Origin: an uncultured Alphaproteobacteria bacterium
GTDB taxonomy: Bacteria; Pseudomonadota; Alphaproteobacteria; Micropepsales; Micropepsaceae
Direction: 5' to 3'
DNA length: 64,000 nt
NCBI GenBank assembly: GCA_937865685.1
Contig: CALMGU010000120.1
Span: 62,001 to 126,000, forward strand
The notes under the pieces were generated by a model. The model saw only the letters and a program-made list of their open reading frames with translations. It made no database searches and was not told where the DNA came from. How positions within the stretch are numbered: position 1 is the first letter of the stretch; the number at the start of each line of letters is the position of its first letter. Below are positions 61,356 to 64,000 of the stretch, in pieces. A program made the translations under genes and the position numbers.

Positions 61356-63677
61356 ATGAAGATCTCCATTCTCGGCGGCGGCCCGGCCGGGCTTTACTTT
61401 GCCATCCTGATCAAGAAAGCCCACCCGGACTATGAGGTCGCGCTGTTCGAGCGCAATCGGCCCGACGATACGTTCGGCTTCGGCGTGGTCTTTTCCGATC
61501 AGACCTTGGATATCTTCCGGCGCTACGATCCGGTCAGTCACGCGGCGATCCTGGCGAATTTCGCCTATTGGGACGATATCGAGATCCATTTCAAGACTGA
61601 GACGGTCCGGGTGGGAGGCAACGGCTTTTGCGGCTGCTCGCGCCAGACCTTGCTCCGGCTGCTTCAGGAACGGGCCGGAGGACTGGGCGTCGCGCTTCAT
61701 TTCGAACGGGAGATCGAAGACCTGGCGGCCTTCGCGGGCAGCGACCTGATCGTGGCCGCCGACGGCATCAACAGCCGGGTGCGGACCCAATATGCCGATC
61801 ATTTCCAGCCGGCCACGGATTTGAGGCCCAACAAATTCGTCTGGCTGGGTTCGACCCGGCCCTTCGACGCCTTCACATTCTTCTTCCGCGAAACCGAACA
61901 CGGCATCTTCATTGCCCATTGCTATCAATATGAAGAAGGCCATTCGACCTGGGTGATCGAGACCGATCCCAAGACCTGGGCGCGAGCCGGCCTGGACAAG
62001 ATGGACGAAGCGCAGTCCGCCCGCTTTCTGGAAACTGTCTTCGTCAAGGAGTTGGACGGGCATGGCCTGATCACCAACCGCTCCCTGTGGCGCAATTTTC
62101 CCATGATCCGCAACGCGCGCTGGGTGAAGGACAATATCGTCCTTCTGGGCGACGCCAAGGCCACGGCGCATTTTTCCATCGGCGCCGGCACCAAGCTGGC
62201 CATGGAAGACGCCATCGCGCTGTTCGAAGCGTTCAAAGCCCATGGCGCGGATGTAAAGGCCGCGCTCTCCGGCTTCGAACGGGACCGGCGCGAGGATGTC
62301 GAAAAGACCCAGCACGCCGCCAATGTCTCGCTGGTCTGGTTCGAGCATCTGGCCCGCTTCTGGAATTACGATCCCATCAAATTCGCTTTCGGCCTGATGA
62401 CGCGGTCCAAATCCATCACCTATGACAATCTGGCGATGCGGGCGCCCCAGTTCGTGCGCGCGGTGACGGAGAATTTCGCGCGCGAGCAGCAAGCGGCGGG
62501 TCTTTCCATTCGCGGTCTTGACGTGCCGCCCATGTTCCAGCCTTTCCGGCTCCGGGACATGGAGCTGGACAACCGCGTGGTGTTGTCGCCCATGTGCATG
62601 TATTCGGCCGACGAAGGGATGCCGGACGATTGGCATCTTGTGCATCTGGGCGCGCGGGCCCTGGGGGGCGCGGGCCTGATCTTCACCGAAATGACCAATG
62701 TTTCGTCTGAGGCGCGGATCACCCATGGCTGCGCCGGGCTCTATACCGACGAACAGGAAGCGGCCTGGAAACGGGTGGTGGAATTCGTGCACGGCCATAG
62801 CCGGGCAAAGATCTGCATGCAGCTGGGTCATGCCGGGCGCAAGGGCGCGACCAAGCTGATCTGGGAGGGTATGGATGAGCCGCTGGAGGACGGTGGCTGG
62901 CCGCTGATCGCCGCCTCCGCGGTGCCCTATTACCCGCATAGCCAAATCCCGCGTGCAATGACGCGCGCCGACATGGACCAGGTGAAGGATGACTTTGTCC
63001 GTGCCGCCCGCCGTGCTGAGCGGACCGGGTTCGATATGCTGGAACTGCATTGCGGCCATGGCTATCTGCTCGCCTCCTTCATTTCGCCGTTGACCAATCT
63101 TCGCACCGACGAATATGGCGGCAGCCTGGAGAACAGGCTTCGCTATCCGCTGGAAGTGTTCGCCGCCTTGCGCGACGCCTGGCCTATCGGCAAGCCGATC
63201 TCGGTGCGCATCTCCGCCACCGATTGGAAGGAAGGCGGGCTGACGGGCGAGGAATCCGTCGAAGTGGCGCGGCTATTTTCCCGGGCAGGGTGTGACCTGA
63301 TTGACGTGTCCACCGGCCAGACCGTGCATGATGCCGAGCCCGTGTTTGGCCGCATGTTCCAGACACCGTTCTCCGACAAGATCCGCAATGAAGCCGGCAT
63401 TGCCACTATGGCGGTGGGCGCGATCACGTCTGCCGATCAGATCAACACCATCCTGGCGGCGGGCCGCGCCGATCTGGTGGCGATCGGGCGGGGACATCTG
63501 GTCGATCCGTCGCTGACCTTGCGCGCCGCGGCCTGGTACGGGATCGACATGTCCGTGGCGCCCCAATATGCGCTGGGTTATCGCGCCCAGCTCTCGCTCG
63601 CCCGCCGCGAACGCCAGGAGCTGGCGGATCTGCGCCAGCGCGCGCGCCCCCTGGGCGGTCAGTTGGCGGATAAATAG
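61356..63677 (+). CDS. Anthraniloyl-CoA (2-aminobenzoyl-CoA) monooxygenase/reductase
   Basis: A 773-residue two-domain flavoprotein. Residues 1 to about 380 form a FAD monooxygenase ([35 protein letters not shown] in part). From about 390 an Old-Yellow-Enzyme domain follows ([21 protein letters not shown] in part, [18 protein letters not shown]). This fusion is typical of 2-aminobenzoyl-CoA monooxygenase/reductase and of enzymes named salicylyl-CoA 5-hydroxylase. Kynureninase and a CoA-ligase gene nearby favour anthraniloyl-CoA. The enzyme hydroxylates and then reduces the ring without dioxygenation. Divergent from the SDR operon. Confidence 0.88.
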   Translation: MKISILGGGPAGLYFAILIKKAHPDYEVALFERNRPDDTFGFGVVFSDQTLDIFRRYDPVSHAAILANFAYWDDIEIHFKTETVRVGGNGFCGCSRQTLLRLLQERAGGLGVALHFEREIEDLAAFAGSDLIVAADGINSRVRTQYADHFQPATDLRPNKFVWLGSTRPFDAFTFFFRETEHGIFIAHCYQYEEGHSTWVIETDPKTWARAGLDKMDEAQSARFLETVFVKELDGHGLITNRSLWRNFPMIRNARWVKDNIVLLGDAKATAHFSIGAGTKLAMEDAIALFEAFKAHGADVKAALSGFERDRREDVEKTQHAANVSLVWFEHLARFWNYDPIKFAFGLMTRSKSITYDNLAMRAPQFVRAVTENFAREQQAAGLSIRGLDVPPMFQPFRLRDMELDNRVVLSPMCMYSADEGMPDDWHLVHLGARALGGAGLIFTEMTNVSSEARITHGCAGLYTDEQEAAWKRVVEFVHGHSRAKICMQLGHAGRKGATKLIWEGMDEPLEDGGWPLIAASAVPYYPHSQIPRAMTRADMDQVKDDFVRAARRAERTGFDMLELHCGHGYLLASFISPLTNLRTDEYGGSLENRLRYPLEVFAALRDAWPIGKPISVRISATDWKEGGLTGEESVEVARLFSRAGCDLIDVSTGQTVHDAEPVFGRMFQTPFSDKIRNEAGIATMAVGAITSADQINTILAAGRADLVAIGRGHLVDPSLTLRAAAWYGIDMSVAPQYALGYRAQLSLARRERQELADLRQRARPLGGQLADK

Positions 63678-63684
63678 AGCGGGC

Positions 63685-64000
63685 TTATTTCGGGCGAAGG
63701 GCGCTGCGCAGCAATTTGCCCGTCATGGTCTTGGGCAAGGCGTCGCGGAATTCGACGGCGCGGGGATATTTGTAAGGCGCCAGGGTCTGCTTGACATGAT
63801 CCTGAAGCGCCTTGGCGAGATCGGGCCCCGGCACGGCGCCTTGCTTCGGCACCACCACGGCCTTGACGATCTGCCCCCGTTCGGGATCCGGCCAGCCGAT
63901 CACGGCGCATTCCTCGACATCGGGATGCAGCAGCAAGGCTGCTTCCACTTCCGGCCCGGCGATATTGTAACCGCCGGAGACGATCATGTCGTCTGCGCGG
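63685..64000 (-). CDS. abmG: AMP-forming CoA ligase, 3' part (probable 2-aminobenzoate-CoA ligase)
   Basis: Only the last 104 or so residues lie in the window; the gene runs off the right edge. RADDMIVSGGYNIAGPEVEAALL is the hinge and start of the C-terminal domain of acyl-adenylate ligases (given in part), and LPKTMTGKLLRSALRP carries the catalytic Lys. Aromatic acid CoA ligases share this. Convergent with the monooxygenase gene (gap 7 bp), it should make anthraniloyl-CoA. The substrate assignment rests on context. Confidence 0.75.
   Translation of the reverse strand, partial: RADDMIVSGGYNIAGPEVEAALLLHPDVEECAVIGWPDPERGQIVKAVVVPKQGAVPGPDLAKALQDHVKQTLAPYKYPRAVEFRDALPKTMTGKLLRSALRPK

Noticed and set aside
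1-64000. tRNA, rRNA, CRISPR arrays, insertion sequences or prophage
   Set aside because: Coding density is nearly complete, no direct-repeat array, transposase or integrase was seen, and gaps are all under about 240 bp with no cloverleaf-like segments noticed.

Overview
The window is dense, GC-rich chromosomal DNA carrying about 53 genes, almost no non-coding space, and frequent 4-nt ATGA overlaps. There are no rRNA or tRNA genes, insertion sequences, phage genes or CRISPR arrays. Base composition, frequent GTG/TTG starts, the exported hydrolases (M16, M28, type-B esterase, class-C beta-lactamase-like, YtcJ-type amidohydrolase) and the rich aromatic and amino-acid catabolism suggest an aerobic, heterotrophic alphaproteobacterium. 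That placement is inferred from gene character only; no phylogenetic marker is present.

Layout. (1) 1-6016: the 3' end of a methylmalonate-semialdehyde dehydrogenase gene, then a class III CoA-transferase, a crotonase, a GMC alcohol oxidoreductase and a thiolase, together a CoA-dependent catabolic set of unknown substrate. An exported NHL-repeat protein follows (6151-7233) and ends at a strong hairpin terminator. (2) 7298-11462: a lysine/2-aminoadipate catabolic operon (saccharopine dehydrogenase, a short HglS/DUF1338 2-oxoadipate dioxygenase/decarboxylase, ALDH7-type aminoadipate-semialdehyde dehydrogenase) divergent from an Lrp/AsnC regulator, with a palindrome in the promoter gap. (3) 11537-28916: mainly envelope and housekeeping functions: Tat-exported phosphoesterase, diheme cytochrome c, esterase, M28 peptidase, MarC protein, a SodC variant, MsrC, an Asp/Glu racemase, fatty-acid desaturase, M16 peptidase, serine hydrolase, CPA2 antiporter and a TPR protein.

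(4) 28951-42755: homoprotocatechuate meta-cleavage region. The leftward operon is hpaG1-hpaG2-ligA-like-ligB-like-hpaF-hpaH-hpaI, divergent from the MarR-type hpaR; hpaE lies apart and is divergent from a Rieske oxygenase-ALDH-ThDP enzyme-MFS-MFS series. Three sites built on the half-site GTTAAxT lie in the two divergent promoters and look like an HpaR regulon. The ring-cleavage step is assigned to a two-subunit LigAB-type dioxygenase, and HpaF has Ala where the catalytic amino-terminal Pro is expected.

(5) 42902-51383: an operon of exported beta-propeller, lipoprotein adaptor, RND pump and NodT-type outer-membrane factor, convergent with an OmpR/EnvZ-type two-component system. (6) 51542-64000: tryptophan/kynurenine to anthranilate (kynB, amino-acid permease, kynU, stand-alone Lrp-type ligand-binding domain), an exported amidohydrolase with an acyl-CoA dehydrogenase, and an aerobic anthraniloyl-CoA pathway: anthraniloyl-CoA monooxygenase/reductase, a tightly overlapping SDR-MarR-crotonase-thioesterase-Rid operon, and the 3' end of a CoA ligase gene. 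Two related TTTAAGCTT-type sites precede the kynU operon and the monooxygenase gene. Several proteins in these pathways lack signature catalytic residues (HpaF, SodC zinc site, Rid protein, crotonase), and these are the observations most worth testing.
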